The position numbers were made by a program, and so were the translations under genes. A stretch of DNA of 64,000 nucleotides from Megachile rotundata (taxonomy: Eukaryota; Arthropoda; Insecta; Hymenoptera; Megachilidae): NCBI RefSeq assembly GCF_050947335.1, contig NW_027473496.1, forward strand, positions 1 to 64,000, written 5' to 3'. Each line of letters opens with the position of its first letter. Position 1 is the first letter of the stretch. This document shows, piece after piece, positions 63,501-64,000 of the stretch. The notes below the pieces were generated by a model, which saw only the letters and a list, made by a program, of their open reading frames with translations, was not told the DNA's origin and searched no databases.

Positions 63501-64000
63501 GAATTAGAGGCTGAATCGTTCGAAAATGAGCAAAATTCGTTCAAAACGAGCAAAATTCGTGCAAAACGAGCAAAATTGTTCATTGTGGTGTTGAATTGTG
63601 CTCAGATAGGATAACTTAACATAACTAGATAGTACAGAGTCGAATTACAGCGGATATGTGCGAATTAGAGGCTGAATCGTGCGAAAATGAGCATAATTCG
63701 TGCAAAACGAGCAAAATTGTTCGTTGTGGTGTTGAATTGTGCTCAGATAGGATAACATAACATAACTAGATAGTACAGAGTCGAATTACAGCGGATATGT
63801 GCGAATTAGAGGCTGAATCGTGCGAAAATGAGCATAATTCGTTCAAAACGATCAAAATTGTTCATTGTGGTGTTGAATTGTGCTCAGTTACGATAACTTA
63901 ACATGACTAGATAGTACAGAGTCGAATTACAGCGGATATGTGCGAATTAGAGGCTGGATCGTGCGAAAATGAGCATAATTCGTGCAAAACGAGCAAAATT

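Larger units (their letters stand above)
17562..64000 (+). repeat. Satellite array, right arm
   Basis: The same 141/161-bp satellite continues in the same orientation to the end of the window, about 46.4 kb without any other sequence. It is composed of recurring monomer types in multi-kb blocks, listed separately. Short open frames within it (for example five near-identical 69-codon frames at 38114, 40752, 52289, 57605 and 61773 on the minus strand) arise only because the same monomer combination recurs. I see no gene, RNA gene or second transposon in it. Confidence 0.98.

Noticed and set aside
1..64000. CRISPR array
   Set aside because: Repeats are contiguous 141/161-bp units with no unique spacers, and the LINE shows a eukaryotic genome.
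1..64000. Insect telomere repeat or telomere-specific LINE (TRAS/SART type)
   Set aside because: No TTAGG or TCAGG tandem runs are present. The LINE target is the satellite, and RNase H in ORF2 does not fit the R1-type telomeric elements.

Overview
The window is almost entirely one head-to-tail satellite DNA array, interrupted once by a complete non-LTR retrotransposon (LINE). It is eukaryotic nuclear heterochromatin, most likely from an arthropod and probably an insect. The evidence for an insect is the LINE: ORF1 is a Gag-like protein with three zinc knuckles, and ORF2 runs endonuclease, reverse transcriptase, RNase H and a C-terminal CCHC motif. That combination is typical of the I clade in insects. 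I cannot name the species. I see no host protein-coding gene, tRNA or rRNA.

Layout. 1-11760: satellite array, all monomers in one orientation, basic period 141 bp, with a recurrent ~161-bp variant that carries one extra 20-bp subunit. 11761-17561: a 5801-bp LINE on the minus strand, flanked by an identical 12-bp target-site duplication (11749-11760 and 17562-17573). Its ORF1 (15678-17285) and ORF2 (12005-15691) are both open and overlap by 14 bases. The 5' UTR is GC-rich (17286-17561), and the 3' UTR (11761-12004) ends in a trinucleotide tail. 17562-64000: the same satellite resumes in the same phase and orientation. In total about 58 kb of satellite is visible, roughly 400 monomers.

The satellite is not a simple array. 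Monomers fall into variant types that recur in the same order over 0.7-3 kb, so there are higher-order blocks. Copies of these blocks differ by gains and losses of whole monomers (for example 302 and 1289 bp), as expected from out-of-register exchange. The monomer itself is made of ~20-bp units, most of which end in AATT. A subset of monomers carries a 17-bp site matching all nine essential bases of the mammalian CENP-B box (NTTCGNNNNANNCGGGN), which makes a centromeric or pericentromeric role worth testing.

The LINE looks young: both ORFs are intact, catalytic residues are in place and the target duplication is perfect. A related satellite block near 30742-30820 preserves the uninterrupted version of the insertion site, which fixes the element's ends. 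The two parts work separately: ORF1 and ORF2 would form the element's ribonucleoprotein and copy it into DNA, while the satellite is non-coding and evolves by recombination.
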